The notes under the pieces were generated by a model. That model saw only the letters and a program-made list of their open reading frames with translations. It was not told where the DNA came from and did not search any database. The position numbers and the translations under genes are program-made. A DNA stretch of 64,000 nt from Rhizobiaceae bacterium. GTDB lineage: Bacteria; Pseudomonadota; Alphaproteobacteria; Rhizobiales; Rhizobiaceae. Of this stretch, positions 52,074 through 61,526 are shown in pieces (the stretch's first letter is position 1; every line of letters starts with the position of its first letter). The stretch is from the NCBI GenBank assembly GCA_029233925.1, contig JARGOX010000026.1:27898-91897 (forward strand). The letters are read 5' to 3'.

Positions 52074-53387
52074 TCAGAGACGCGCCAACCACGTGGCGAT
52101 TGACGGGAAGATGGCAATAATAACCAATGCAACAAGCATGGCAAAGACAAAAGGGATGGCACCCCTGAATATCTCGCCAACTCTCAGATCAGGATCATTC
52201 ATGGCTGATTTGATCGTATAGACCGATAGTCCGAAGGGCGGCGTCAGCAGACCCATTTCGACGGCAACCACGGTCAGAACCCCGAACCAGATCAGATCAA
52301 ACCCGGCGGCGCTGGCGATGGGCAGCGAGATAGGCAACAAGATCAGCATGATCGATATGGAATCAATAATGCATCCGAGCGCTATGATGAGAACCAGATA
52401 GAGAATCAAAAAACCATAGGGGCCAACCGGTCCGGAGAGGAAAAAATCGGCCAGCTCGCGTGGAACACCTGACAGCGCCAGCATGCGGCTGAAAAACGTG
52501 GCCGCCATGATCAGAAACAGCACCGAAACGGTAATCTGACCTGTCTCTACAAGCAGACTCCAGAAAGACTTGCCGGAAAGAGACCGGCGCAGAAGGGCGA
52601 TGACCAGAGCGCCGAATGCGCCTGCGGCACCCGCTTCCGTCGGATTGAAATATCCGCCATAAAGGCCACCCAGCACCAGCAGCATGAGTGACACGATGGG
52701 GACAGATTTGCGCAGCATGGCAAACCCGCCGATATCCACATAGCCGGCATTGTCGTCACTTGTCTCGAAGACAAAATCTTTTCGCGTTTTGGCCAGAATG
52801 ATGATGGTGGCGCAAAACAGGACGGAAAGAAGCAGACCGGGGCCGACACCGGCCAGAAACATCCTGCCAACCGATTCTTCCGCCAGCACGGCATAGATGA
52901 TCATCAACAGGGAAGGGGGAATCAGCATGCCAAGAACCGACGATCCGGCGACCACTCCCGTGGCGAATTTCTTGGTGTAACCATGACGGGTCATTTCCGG
53001 CACGGCGACCCGGCTGAAGACCGTCGCAGAGGCAATGGATATGCCGGTAATCGAGGCGAACACGGCATTGGCAAAAACCGTGGCAATGCCCAGTCCTGCC
53101 GTCACCCTCTTCAACAACCGCTCAAAAACGTCGAATGTATCCTTGCCGACCCCTGACACGGTCACCAGAAGTCCCATCAGAACGAACAGGGGAACAACGG
53201 CAAACAGGTATTCACGCAAGGCATCATTGGCCACCGCGCCGATCATCCGTGTCGCGATGACCTCGTTGCGGATCAGCGCCACGCCGGCAAATGATACGGA
53301 CACCATGGCGACCGCTATGGGCATACCCATGTAAATCAGTACCAACAGCACGCAAATGCTGTACCCGCCAACTTCAATCGGACTCAT
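52074..53387 (-). CDS. dctM: TRAP transporter large permease (DctM)
   Basis: A 437-aa membrane protein with about twelve hydrophobic helices of the DctM family: VVAGSSVLGMLIPPSLLMIIYAVLAEES is the usual signature, and GFDLIWFGVLTVVAVEMGLLTPPFG is the C-terminal one. It carries organic acids with a Na+ gradient, together with DctQ and the periplasmic DctP. Its ATG overlaps the DctQ stop. Confidence 0.95.
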   Translation of the reverse strand: MSPIEVGGYSICVLLVLIYMGMPIAVAMVSVSFAGVALIRNEVIATRMIGAVANDALREYLFAVVPLFVLMGLLVTVSGVGKDTFDVFERLLKRVTAGLGIATVFANAVFASITGISIASATVFSRVAVPEMTRHGYTKKFATGVVAGSSVLGMLIPPSLLMIIYAVLAEESVGRMFLAGVGPGLLLSVLFCATIIILAKTRKDFVFETSDDNAGYVDIGGFAMLRKSVPIVSLMLLVLGGLYGGYFNPTEAGAAGAFGALVIALLRRSLSGKSFWSLLVETGQITVSVLFLIMAATFFSRMLALSGVPRELADFFLSGPVGPYGFLILYLVLIIALGCIIDSISIMLILLPISLPIASAAGFDLIWFGVLTVVAVEMGLLTPPFGLSVYTIKSAMNDPDLRVGEIFRGAIPFVFAMLVALVIIAIFPSIATWLARL

Positions 53388-53953
53388 GTCGTCTCTTTCT
53401 TCACGGCGCTCGAACGCAACGCAGACACCGCGCGCAGCAAGAACTCCACCGAAGCAACCGCCAGACCCAGCAGGATCAGGATGCGAAAGGGCCAGGTGGG
53501 AATGGTGGCGATGCCGGGCACGCCGATAAATTCTCCCGACGCGAAGTCCTTTTCAAAAATTCTGATGGTGGACCAGGCCATCAACCCGATCATGGCAGCA
53601 CCGATGGCGTCAAAAAGTGCGGTCAGCATGGCGCCGAGACGCGGATAGCTTTGCCGGAAGACCACCAGGAAGATTTCGGTGCGGGCGAGCCTGTCAGCCC
53701 TGATTGTGGTGGCCAGTTGAAGATAGACAATCATGACAACTGTCAGTGCACCCAGTTCCGAAATAAGCGGTAGCGAAGCTCCCATCGAGTTGCGGGCAAC
53801 GATGTCAACACAAATGAGAAGCATCAAAAGACCGATGAGCACAGTTCCCAGAACCGCAAGGCTGTCGACCAGTCGTTGCCAGATCAGTTCTGCAAAAACG
53901 AGCCGATGCCCACGATTGTCGTGAGCATCGGTAGATTTTGGGTCATCAAGCAC
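53384..53953 (-). CDS. dctQ: TRAP transporter small permease (DctQ)
   Basis: A 189-aa four-helix membrane protein. The segments LAVLGTVLIGLLMLLICVDIVARNSMG and ELGALTVVMIVYLQLATTIRADRLARTEIF are typical of DctQ. It overlaps dctM by 4 bp (ATGA) and lies 11 bp after dctP. Confidence 0.93.
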   Translation of the reverse strand: MLDDPKSTDAHDNRGHRLVFAELIWQRLVDSLAVLGTVLIGLLMLLICVDIVARNSMGASLPLISELGALTVVMIVYLQLATTIRADRLARTEIFLVVFRQSYPRLGAMLTALFDAIGAAMIGLMAWSTIRIFEKDFASGEFIGVPGIATIPTWPFRILILLGLAVASVEFLLRAVSALRSSAVKKETT

Positions 53954-53964
53954 GCGCCGTCGAC

Positions 53965-55038
53965 CTACTTGTCCCAGTCACGCACTGGCGTATCACCGCC
54001 CGCGCGAAGTCCGTTCATGTAATCAGACAGGAACGCCTTGGCGGGAATACCGCGGGCTTCGAGACCTTCAGCCCATTCACCAGCCAGGTTCGGAAGACCG
54101 TTGACCCATTTTGCCCGTTCTTCTGCCGGCATGGGTACGATGGTGACCGGTGTGCTTTGATCGGCGCCAAGTTCAACCATCTTGTTGAGCGCAAATTCAT
54201 GACGCTGAACCAGGTCTTCACCATGGGTCTTCGTATAAAGCTTGCCAGCTTCAATCATGGCGTTTTGAACTTCTTCCGGCAGGGCGTCCCAGCTGTCCCG
54301 GTTGATGGCGACAGCACCCGAGAATGCCGCGCCTGCATCAAAGCGGTTGATATAGGGCGCGACTTCGTAAAGCTTGATCGGCAATGCGCCGAGAGCCAGC
54401 GTCAGGGCGCCGTCCGATACACCGGTCTGAACGTCCGTGTAGAAGGTGGTCAGGGCGCCATCGACAGCATTTGCGCCCGTGCCACGAAGCCAGTTTCCAA
54501 GCACGCCGGGTGCGGACAGTTTCATGCCGTTGATGTCGGCAATGCCCTTCAGCGGCACCTTGGTGTAGATGTCATAAAGGTCGGTCCCGGTCAGGCCGAG
54601 GACCTTGAGATTATGGCTTTCCCATTCCTTCAGAAATGCTTCGTTGGTCTCCAGCAACTGCTGCATGACAGCCAGCATCACTGGCGGATTTGATGTGGCG
54701 AATGGCGAGTTTGTGGAAACCTGGCTGAGGGGCAGCTTGGCCGCTTCCAGAAAGGAGAACACCCAGCCGATATCCGTAATGCCTTCTTCAACTGAAGTCA
54801 GCGTCGCATTGGCCTTGTATAGCTGGCCGCCAAAAGCCTCATTCCAGTTGATCTTGTAGTTGCCGGATGTCGCCAGAATCTCGTCCGTGCGCACCATGAA
54901 GACCGATTTGATCATGCCCACCCATGGCACAACTGTCGGGTGACTGGATGCCACCGTCAGATTGATGGTTTCCTGTGCGGCAACCGATCCCGGTACCGCG
55001 ATAATCCCTGCAACCAGCAGGCCAAGTAGATTTTTCAT
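53965..55038 (-). CDS. dctP: TRAP transporter substrate-binding protein (DctP)
   Basis: A 357-aa periplasmic binding protein. It has a signal peptide (LLGLLVAGIIAVPGSVAA-QE) and the DctP pattern (EAFGGQLYKANATLTSVEEGITDIGWVFS, LKGIADINGMKLSAPG, WDALPEEVQNAMIEAGK). TRAP binding proteins normally recognise carboxylates, including aromatic acids. It lies 21 bp after the YciI-like gene and supplies the DctQM permeases. Confidence 0.94.
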   Translation of the reverse strand: MKNLLGLLVAGIIAVPGSVAAQETINLTVASSHPTVVPWVGMIKSVFMVRTDEILATSGNYKINWNEAFGGQLYKANATLTSVEEGITDIGWVFSFLEAAKLPLSQVSTNSPFATSNPPVMLAVMQQLLETNEAFLKEWESHNLKVLGLTGTDLYDIYTKVPLKGIADINGMKLSAPGVLGNWLRGTGANAVDGALTTFYTDVQTGVSDGALTLALGALPIKLYEVAPYINRFDAGAAFSGAVAINRDSWDALPEEVQNAMIEAGKLYTKTHGEDLVQRHEFALNKMVELGADQSTPVTIVPMPAEERAKWVNGLPNLAGEWAEGLEARGIPAKAFLSDYMNGLRAGGDTPVRDWDK

Positions 55039-55059
55039 TGGTATTCCTCCCTTTATTGA

Positions 55060-55464
55060 TCAGACGAACGTGAATTTTTGCGTTGAATTGTCCAGTCGTA
55101 CTGTGATGGATCCCTCATTGATCAGCCATGGCCGTACTTTGAAGGAGCGCGCCCCACTTGTATGCATGGGGTCGCGTTCGGCGATTGCGATGGCCGCGGC
55201 GCGTGATTCTGCGCGCACAACCACCATGCCCTCACCCTCCCAGCTCTGTTCATCATCCGTCCACAGCGGGCCGGCCGCATACATGATGCCGTCCTGTTCG
55301 AGCTGCACCTGGAAAGCCAGATGGTTCTCGATATTGGCAAATACCGGACCAAGTCCATCTGTCGGCGTGGTGAAAATCGCATAGAGCTGCTTCTGCAACA
55401 TGCCTTTGCTGGCCTCCAGAACCGCCCCTGCCGGGACAGATTTCGGATTCTCCGCCTCACTCAT
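55060..55464 (-). CDS. YciI-like protein
   Basis: A 134-aa protein with a C-terminal YCII domain (ferredoxin-like alpha/beta fold): QLYAIFTTPTDG, then HLAFQVQLEQDGIMYAAGPL, then AIAIAERDPMHTSGARSFKVRPWLINEG, with the conserved Asp/His area. Family members such as TftG act in degradation of chlorinated or hydroxylated aromatics, so an isomerase or hydrolase role in ring breakdown is possible. GGGGAGGA precedes the ATG at 55464; the larger ORF in the track is not real. It lies 1 bp after the CoA-transferase stop. Confidence 0.85.
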   Translation of the reverse strand: MSEAENPKSVPAGAVLEASKGMLQKQLYAIFTTPTDGLGPVFANIENHLAFQVQLEQDGIMYAAGPLWTDDEQSWEGEGMVVVRAESRAAAIAIAERDPMHTSGARSFKVRPWLINEGSITVRLDNSTQKFTFV

Positions 55465-55465
55465 T

Positions 55466-56632
55466 TTATTCCTCCCCTGCCGGCATTTTTGCCGCCTTGT
55501 TTTTTGCAACCTCTTTGCGGATCGCATCCCCGTGTTCATCAAGGACGGGTGGCGGACAAACGTCAAGCCCGGGTTTCCCGTTGAAATTGTAGGGCGCTCG
55601 CACGGTGGTGAATGTTCCCATTTGCGGATGTTCGGCGTAAACGGCCAATTGCAGGTGCTTGGCCTGCGGGTCGTCCAGAGCTTCATTGGAATCATAGGCA
55701 GGTGAATGCGGCACTTCGAGCGCCAGCAGTTTTTCGCACCATTGGTCCCGTGTCTGTTTGAGGAAAACCGGCGTCATGATGGCAATCAGATCGTCCTGAT
55801 GGGTAATGCGCTCCAGCCGTTCGGCAAACCGGGAATCCGCATTGAGGTGCTGCTGCCCCGTTGCTTCCAGAAAACCCATCCAGAATTTGGTTGGCGAAGA
55901 CAGATGGATGGCGATCCATTTTCCGTCGGTGCATTCGAATGTATAGGACTGCGAAACCACCGGGCGCGAAAGCGGTCCCATGATCTCGCCCTCGGAGAAA
56001 TAATGGGTAAAACTGTCCAGGTTGAAGTGGCACATGGCTTCCAGCATCGAAATGTCGAGGCGACAGCCACTTCCTGATGTTTTGCGGTCCAGCAGAGCGG
56101 CCAGAATGCCCATGGCGGCATATTGACCGGTGACTGAATCGGCGATTGCCGGACCAATCACCCGCGGGTTGGTTGGTGGCGTCAGCAGTCGCAGGTAGCC
56201 ACTGGCGGCCTGAGCAACCGTGTCATAGACCGGGCGATCACGCGAAGGGCCTGAATTACCAAAGCCCGAAATGGCGCAATAAATCAGCGAGGGATTGATC
56301 TTTCGCAAATCATCTTCACCGGCGCCCAGTTTCTCCGCCACGCCGGGCCGAAAATTCTGGATAAAGACATCCGCATCCGCAATCAGTTCATGGAACACGT
56401 CCAGATCATCCGGATTCTTGGTGTCCAGCGCAATGGAGCGTTTGTTGCGGTTGTAGGTCTGGTAATGTGGTGAATACAGACCGCCCTTGAAGGCGCGAAA
56501 CGGATCACCAGTGCCCGGTCGCTCCACCTTGATGACATCGGCGCCGAGATCAGCCAGGTGCATGCCGGCAGCAGGACCGGTGATATAGGTGCCCAGTTCG
56601 ACGACACGAACGTTTTTTAGAATTTTGACCAT
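55466..56632 (-). CDS. CoA-transferase family III
   Basis: A 388-aa family III CoA-transferase (CaiB/BaiF/Frc type). It starts VKILKNVRVVELGTYITGPAAG, continues LADLGADVIKVERPGTGDPFR and NKRSIALDT, and has the likely nucleophile Asp in LDISMLEAM. It would attach CoA to an acid intermediate. Only 10 bp separate it from the citrate-synthase-like gene, and it is directly followed by the YciI gene. The ORF track extends it 172 residues too far. Confidence 0.9.
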   Translation of the reverse strand: MVKILKNVRVVELGTYITGPAAGMHLADLGADVIKVERPGTGDPFRAFKGGLYSPHYQTYNRNKRSIALDTKNPDDLDVFHELIADADVFIQNFRPGVAEKLGAGEDDLRKINPSLIYCAISGFGNSGPSRDRPVYDTVAQAASGYLRLLTPPTNPRVIGPAIADSVTGQYAAMGILAALLDRKTSGSGCRLDISMLEAMCHFNLDSFTHYFSEGEIMGPLSRPVVSQSYTFECTDGKWIAIHLSSPTKFWMGFLEATGQQHLNADSRFAERLERITHQDDLIAIMTPVFLKQTRDQWCEKLLALEVPHSPAYDSNEALDDPQAKHLQLAVYAEHPQMGTFTTVRAPYNFNGKPGLDVCPPPVLDEHGDAIRKEVAKNKAAKMPAGEE

Positions 56633-56642
56633 GCCGGCTGCT

Positions 56643-57458
56643 CTAGACCTCGTCTTTCGCGCTGTTGCGATTCGACTGTTTGCCATCATAGGTGATCGCC
56701 TGATCGGCCTTGTGGGACATGATGAAACCGATGGACCGCAGTGATTCCTCGTAAAGATGCGCAGCCAGTCCGGCAGTCCGGGCGAGCAGCGGCACGGCTT
56801 TGATCGCTTCCAGCGGCCAGCCTGCGTCCAGAATAACAGCCGGGATCGCCCCGGAAACGTTGATTGGCAGGGGGCGCTCAATAATGCCTGGCGCGTGGTT
56901 TGCCAGTGTCCGGATTGTCTCGACATAGGTGCCGGAAACACCGAGGCCGTCAGCAATTTCCAAAAGCCGGTTTGCCCTTGGGTCACCTTCATTGTGCTGG
57001 GGATGCCCGAGGCCCGGCACCTTCTTGCGGGCCGCCTTGAGTTCCTTGAGACTTGCGATGGCTGCCGTTTCGATGTCAGTTCCGTCTGCTTCAGCACGCG
57101 ACATGACTTCAGCCAGATACTTACCAGCAATTTCAGAACTGCCTGCAACCACGCTGCCCATGCCCAAAAGGCCCGCTGACATGGCGCCCTGCCAGGCCTC
57201 CGGTCCGGAGGCGAGTGTCATCCTTGCGGCCTGAACGCTGGGAACAAGCCCATGCTCGGCGATGGCGACAAGGCAGGCATTCATCATTGTCCGCTGCGCA
57301 TCTGTGGGCTTTTCTCCCACCACGAGGAGCCAGAAATAGTGGGTGAAATCGATCTGACCGATCAGATCATCACACAGATCATAACCGCGCACCGTAATGG
57401 AATCTGCATCCGAACAGGCGATTGCCGTTGATGCCTGGTCCTGTTTGCCAATTCTCAT
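56643..57458 (-). CDS. citrate-synthase-like CoA lyase (citryl-CoA lyase type)
   Basis: A 271-aa short member of the citrate synthase superfamily. The His-Asp-type core is PGLGHPQHNEGDPRANRL, with GAIPAVILDAGWPLEAIKAV downstream and RTAGLAAHLYEE near the end. Proteins of this length are often annotated as citryl-CoA lyase and would cleave a CoA-thioester by a retro-Claisen reaction. Full-length citrate synthase is about 430 residues, so this is a separate class. GGAG precedes ATG 57458. With the CoA-transferase it forms an activate-then-cleave pair. Confidence 0.85.
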   Translation of the reverse strand: MRIGKQDQASTAIACSDADSITVRGYDLCDDLIGQIDFTHYFWLLVVGEKPTDAQRTMMNACLVAIAEHGLVPSVQAARMTLASGPEAWQGAMSAGLLGMGSVVAGSSEIAGKYLAEVMSRAEADGTDIETAAIASLKELKAARKKVPGLGHPQHNEGDPRANRLLEIADGLGVSGTYVETIRTLANHAPGIIERPLPINVSGAIPAVILDAGWPLEAIKAVPLLARTAGLAAHLYEESLRSIGFIMSHKADQAITYDGKQSNRNSAKDEV

Positions 57459-57485
57459 GGTATCTCCAGTTTTCGGATGCCGAAA

Positions 57486-57507
57486 ATGTTTTCTCTTGTC
57501 GAAACAT
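57486..57507. promoter_or_regulatory. candidate IclR-type operator
   Basis: ATGTTT and AAACAT form a 6-bp inverted repeat with a 10-bp spacer in the 292-bp gap between the lyase gene and iclR-type gene. It is a weak candidate; IclR sites vary widely. Confidence 0.3.
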
Positions 57508-57750
57508 ATTCGATGGATTAACCTTACGTCAAGCCTGAAAACGGGCGGCACTCGTCTGAAGATCGGCCACAGGTTCGTGGTTCAGGCCTTCGATGTGTTT
57601 TGGAAGATGACGGAAGAGGACTTTGAAGCGATTGGAAAACAGGATCATCAGAATATGTATTGAGGCCGCATGCACGACCTTTTCTGATATCGATGCGATG
57701 CATGCCACTGTCAGCCAAGGCAACACTGTTGCCAAGGAGAATTAGAACAA

Positions 57751-58572
57751 GTGGAAGCAGCGATGGACATGGCGCCGGAAAAAGAAAAATCGTCGGATTT
57801 TGTAGAAGCTCTGGCAAAGGGCGTGGCCATTCTTGAATCCTTTGATGCGGCCCATCCTGAAATGACCCTGAGTGAGGTCGCCCGCCGGGTGGGTCTGTCA
57901 CCGGCGGCGGCTCGGCGTAGCCTGATCACACTGACCGCCCTTGGTTATATCGGGCAGACGAAAAAGCGATTTCATTTGAAGCCGAAGATCATGTCGCTTG
58001 GCTCCGCACTCTATTTTTCCGCCAGGATTGATGAACTCATGCAGCCTGAACTGCGTGATATCGTCGACAAATTTGGCGATGCATCTTCTGTCGCCACGAT
58101 GGAGGGCGACAAGGTGATCTATATCGCTCACGTCTCCGTGCAGCGTGCACGGCGTGCGGCCGCCGTGGTGGGTGTCCGCTATCCTGCTTATGCGACATCG
58201 CTTGGGCGTGTACTTTTGGCGGGATTGCCAGAGAACCGGCTGAATGACTATTTCAGGACAGTGGAACCCGCTGCGCTGACCTCGAAGACAATGATCGACA
58301 AGGTTGCGTTGCGCGCTGAAATCCAGTTGGTCAAGAAGCAAGGCTTTTCGACCACCGTCGACCAGCTTGACTATGGCATCACCGCGATCTCCGTCCCTGT
58401 TCGCGACATCGCCGGAAATACGGTCGCGGCTCTCAATTCTTCCGGATACACGGGCATGGTGACACCAAAATCCCTGCGCACACAGCGTCTGCAGGAATTG
58501 CATGCCGCAGCATCGCGGATTGCACTTTCCATCGCACGCTATCCGATACTGGGATCAATCATCGGAACCTGA
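57751..58572 (+). CDS. IclR-family regulator (PcaU/PcaR-like)
   Basis: A 273-aa regulator with an N-terminal winged helix (TLSEVARRVGLSPAAARRSLITLTALGY) and a C-terminal ligand domain (RDIVDKFGDASSVATMEGDKVIYIAHV, GYTGMVTPKSLRTQRL). The layout suits the PcaU/PcaR/PobR branch, which regulates aromatic degradation. AAGGAG lies about 12 bases upstream of the GTG at 57751; an ATG at 57763 is also possible. It is divergent from the lyase operon and heads the amidohydrolase/ligAB operon, so it probably controls both. Confidence 0.9.
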   Translation: MEAAMDMAPEKEKSSDFVEALAKGVAILESFDAAHPEMTLSEVARRVGLSPAAARRSLITLTALGYIGQTKKRFHLKPKIMSLGSALYFSARIDELMQPELRDIVDKFGDASSVATMEGDKVIYIAHVSVQRARRAAAVVGVRYPAYATSLGRVLLAGLPENRLNDYFRTVEPAALTSKTMIDKVALRAEIQLVKKQGFSTTVDQLDYGITAISVPVRDIAGNTVAALNSSGYTGMVTPKSLRTQRLQELHAAASRIALSIARYPILGSIIGT

Positions 58573-58603
58573 AACCACACAGCAACTTTCTGGGAGGAAA
58601 ATC

Positions 58604-60118
58604 ATGTGTAGACTATGCAATCCGAAGACGCCTCAAGCGGCCTGTCCGACACGGCGGGGTTTCCTGACGACAGCGGCCATAGGCGGCGCAGCAGCTGTTG
58701 CCGGTGCCGGTTTTGCTCAGCCCGCGATGGCGCAAAGCGACACCAAGGCAACCAATATGCCGGAAGGACTTGGAACACCCGGCAGACGCGTATTGCTCAA
58801 GGGTGGCGCAGTGCTTTCCATGGATGATGCGGTGGGCAATTTCCCGGTTGGGGATGTTCTGATCGACGGGGCGAAAATTGTCGAGGTCGGCGCCAATATC
58901 GACGCCCCTGATGCGGTCATTGTCGATGCAAAGGGCAAGATTGTCATGCCCGGTTTTGTCGATACCCATCACCATCAGTTTGAAACGGCGCTGCGCAGCC
59001 AATTGTCCAACGGCATATTGATCAATGATGGACGCCCTGCAAATGAACATAATTATTTTGATACGATCCTGCAGAAATTCTCCATGGTCTATCGGCCTGA
59101 GGATGTCTACATCAACGAGCTTTACGGCTCCATCGCGCAGCTTGATGCCGGCGTGACAACCGTCATGGATGTCAGCCAGATCCATCATTCTCCGGAACAT
59201 TCCGACGCGGCCATCGAAGGCCTGCGCGATGCGGGACGTCGCTCCGTCTTCGGCTATTTCGAAGGCTGGGGCGAAAAGGCCAAATATCCCGGTGATGCCG
59301 CACGCATCAAACAGCAATATTTCTCCTCCGATGATCAATTGCTGACCATGGTTATGGGCGGCGAAATCTATCTTCCCGGGTTTGAAAAAGCCTGGGAGGT
59401 TGGCCGGGACCTCGATATCCCGATCGCTCTGCATGTGGTCGGCACATTCGGCATGCAGCCCACTTTTGACAAATTGGGGGCGGACGGCCAGTTCGGAGAA
59501 GACAATATCTTCATTCACATGACCGGAATGTCTGACGACGGCTGGAAATATGCCGCCGATGCCGGTGCCCATGTGTCCCTTGCAGTGCCGATAGAAATGC
59601 ACATGCGCCATGGCACGCCGCCTATCCAGAAAACCATCGATCTGGGCATGTCGACATCGCTTTCCACCGATGTGGAATGCACCATGACGGCTGATTTCTT
59701 TACTCAGATGAGGGGGCTGATCACCCTGCAGCGCATGTTTGCCAATGAAAAGGCGCTGGCAGGCGCGGAATATCCGGCCCTGATGACCACGATCGAAGCC
59801 ATCCGCCGCGCCACGGTCGGTGGAGCGGAAGGTTTGAAACTATCGCGCAAGATTGGCACACTCACCCCGGGCAAGGAGGCCGATATCATTCTGCTTGATG
59901 CCGAGGCCATCAATGTTGCGCCGCTGAACAATGTTCCAGGCGCCGTTGTCACATTGATGGAACGCAGTAATGTGGATTCCGTCTTTGTTGCCGGTCAGGT
60001 GAAAAAATGGTCCGGCGAAATGTTGGGCTTTGATATCCCGCGCCTGACACAGGAACTGGAAAGCAGCCGCGACTATCTGTTCGAGGCCGCCGGAATCAAT
60101 CGCGACCTTTTCGCCTGA
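58604..60118 (+). CDS. Tat-exported amidohydrolase
   Basis: A 504-aa metal-dependent amidohydrolase of the chlorohydrolase/cytosine-deaminase type. It has a Tat-type leader (PTRRGFLTTAAIGGAAAVAGAG) preceded by an unusual MCRLC Cys motif. Metal motifs are FVDTHHHQFET (HxH), IALHVVG, IFIHMTG and the late Asp in SLSTDVECTM; a C-terminal composite barrel ends TPGKEADIILLDAEAINV. Members deaminate or dechlorinate heterocycles. GGGAGGAAAATC precedes ATG 58604; the ORF-track start is inside the IclR gene. Export would place it in the periplasm, ahead of the TRAP uptake step. Confidence 0.87.
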   Translation: MCRLCNPKTPQAACPTRRGFLTTAAIGGAAAVAGAGFAQPAMAQSDTKATNMPEGLGTPGRRVLLKGGAVLSMDDAVGNFPVGDVLIDGAKIVEVGANIDAPDAVIVDAKGKIVMPGFVDTHHHQFETALRSQLSNGILINDGRPANEHNYFDTILQKFSMVYRPEDVYINELYGSIAQLDAGVTTVMDVSQIHHSPEHSDAAIEGLRDAGRRSVFGYFEGWGEKAKYPGDAARIKQQYFSSDDQLLTMVMGGEIYLPGFEKAWEVGRDLDIPIALHVVGTFGMQPTFDKLGADGQFGEDNIFIHMTGMSDDGWKYAADAGAHVSLAVPIEMHMRHGTPPIQKTIDLGMSTSLSTDVECTMTADFFTQMRGLITLQRMFANEKALAGAEYPALMTTIEAIRRATVGGAEGLKLSRKIGTLTPGKEADIILLDAEAINVAPLNNVPGAVVTLMERSNVDSVFVAGQVKKWSGEMLGFDIPRLTQELESSRDYLFEAAGINRDLFA

Positions 60119-60129
60119 TTGGAAAATCA

Positions 60130-60151
60130 CCGGGCGCTTTTGGGCGCCCGG
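60130..60151 (+). terminator. intercistronic hairpin before the LigB-like gene
   Basis: CCGGGCGC-TTTTGG-GCGCCCGG is a perfect 8-bp GC stem between the amidohydrolase and dioxygenase genes. No T-tract follows, so it may be an mRNA-stabilising element instead of a full stop. Confidence 0.45.
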
Positions 60152-60186
60152 CCGTCCCATTGTCCGGCTTATTGAGGAGAGCAAAA

Positions 60187-61047
60187 TTGGCTGAACTTGT
60201 CGCCACCCTGGCATCAACGCACCACCCCTTCTACCTGAAGGCCACGACCATGCCTGTGGAGCAGCAAATGCCCCAGGCGCCGGAGTGGAAACGCAAGGTC
60301 GAATCCTACCGGGAAACGCTTGCGAAAACCAAACCCGACATTCTGGTGATGATCGGCTCCGACCATTTTCACCAGATCTTTCTGGACAATTGCCCGCAAT
60401 TCCTGATCGGCAAGGCCGAGGCCTATGACGCAACCTTCTACAATGAGGAACGTGAATTCGGTATTCCGAAATATCTGCTGCAGGGCGATCCGCAGATGTC
60501 GGGTTTCATGCACCAGCATCTGATGGACCAGAATTTCGATTTCGCCTTTTCCAACGAATTGAAAATCGATCATTCCATCATCTGCCCGATCATCACCGTG
60601 CGACCGCAAAATGATCTGCCGGTGGTGCCGATCTACACAAACATATTCGCACCGCCGCTTCATTCACCCAAACGGTTCTATGATCTGGGGCGGGCCATCC
60701 GAAAGGCAATCGACGATTATCCCACAGACAAGCGCGTTGCAGCCATTGGCACCGGGCATCTGTCGCTTGAACTGGGCGGGCCGCGCCAATTCATGGAAAC
60801 CGGTCCCGACCCGGAATTCGACCATCAGGCGATCGACTGGCTGCGCACCGGCGATATTGACGCCATTTTGGAAAATGTCAGTCTGGAAAGCATGGAAAAA
60901 AGCGGCAATGCTACCCATGGTTTTCTCAACTTTATTCTGATGCTGGGCGTTGCCGGTCCCGAGGCCGCAGACTATGTCGACAATCTCGACCTCTTCCATA
61001 CGATGGAAGCCTATTTCACCTGGTATCCCAAGGAGCAGGCAGCATGA
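60187..61047 (+). CDS. extradiol ring-cleavage dioxygenase, LigB-type catalytic subunit
   Basis: A 286-aa class III extradiol dioxygenase. Iron-binding candidates are in STHHPFYL near the N-terminus and MIGSDHFHQIF; the region IGTGHLSLELGG is also typical of LigB/gallate-dioxygenase relatives. It opens a catechol-type ring next to the hydroxyls using Fe(II). The start is TTG at 60187 with GAGGAGAG 6 bases upstream; the ORF track starts nine codons early. It overlaps the LigA-like gene (ATGA). The substrate is unknown. Confidence 0.87.
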   Translation: MAELVATLASTHHPFYLKATTMPVEQQMPQAPEWKRKVESYRETLAKTKPDILVMIGSDHFHQIFLDNCPQFLIGKAEAYDATFYNEEREFGIPKYLLQGDPQMSGFMHQHLMDQNFDFAFSNELKIDHSIICPIITVRPQNDLPVVPIYTNIFAPPLHSPKRFYDLGRAIRKAIDDYPTDKRVAAIGTGHLSLELGGPRQFMETGPDPEFDHQAIDWLRTGDIDAILENVSLESMEKSGNATHGFLNFILMLGVAGPEAADYVDNLDLFHTMEAYFTWYPKEQAA

Positions 61048-61409
61048 GCAAATATTATGTCAACAAGTTCCTGTTCACCGTCGACCGCGATCCGGAATAC
61101 CTGAAACGATATGCCGAAGATCCCCGCACATTCGTGGCGACCTGGGAACAATCGATCGGACCGAAGCTCAATGATGCTGAAATCTCCACGGTGCACAGTT
61201 TCACCCCTGAAGAACGCCAGGCGCTGGTCAACCATGACTATGTGGCGCTGTTCGAAATGGGCGCTCATTTTTTCCTCAACCTGACGATTTTCATCGGCAT
61301 CTATGATGAACCCTATATGGCCAAGGATGGCCCGCTGGCCTTTCAAAAGGAGTTCGCCCGCAAGCTTGAACACTGGAAGGGCAAGGACTATCCCTCAGTG
61401 GAAACGTGA
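61044..61409 (+). CDS. extradiol dioxygenase, LigA-type small subunit
   Basis: A 121-aa all-helical protein matching the LigA fold (KFLFTVDRDPEYLKRYAEDPR, FTPEERQALVNHDYVALFEMG). LigA covers the active site of LigB in protocatechuate 4,5-dioxygenase. Here the small subunit follows the large one, and the genes overlap by 4 bp, so they are coupled. This supports a two-subunit enzyme. Confidence 0.88.
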   Translation: MSKYYVNKFLFTVDRDPEYLKRYAEDPRTFVATWEQSIGPKLNDAEISTVHSFTPEERQALVNHDYVALFEMGAHFFLNLTIFIGIYDEPYMAKDGPLAFQKEFARKLEHWKGKDYPSVET

Positions 61410-61526
61410 GCCTGCCTTGATGCGGTGACGTCAGAGACATCGGTGCGCGAACTTTGCACATTAACTAGACAATGACAGGCGCGGTTCCGATATCTTTCGG
61501 AGCCGGCGCCATACAGGAGGAAGGCC

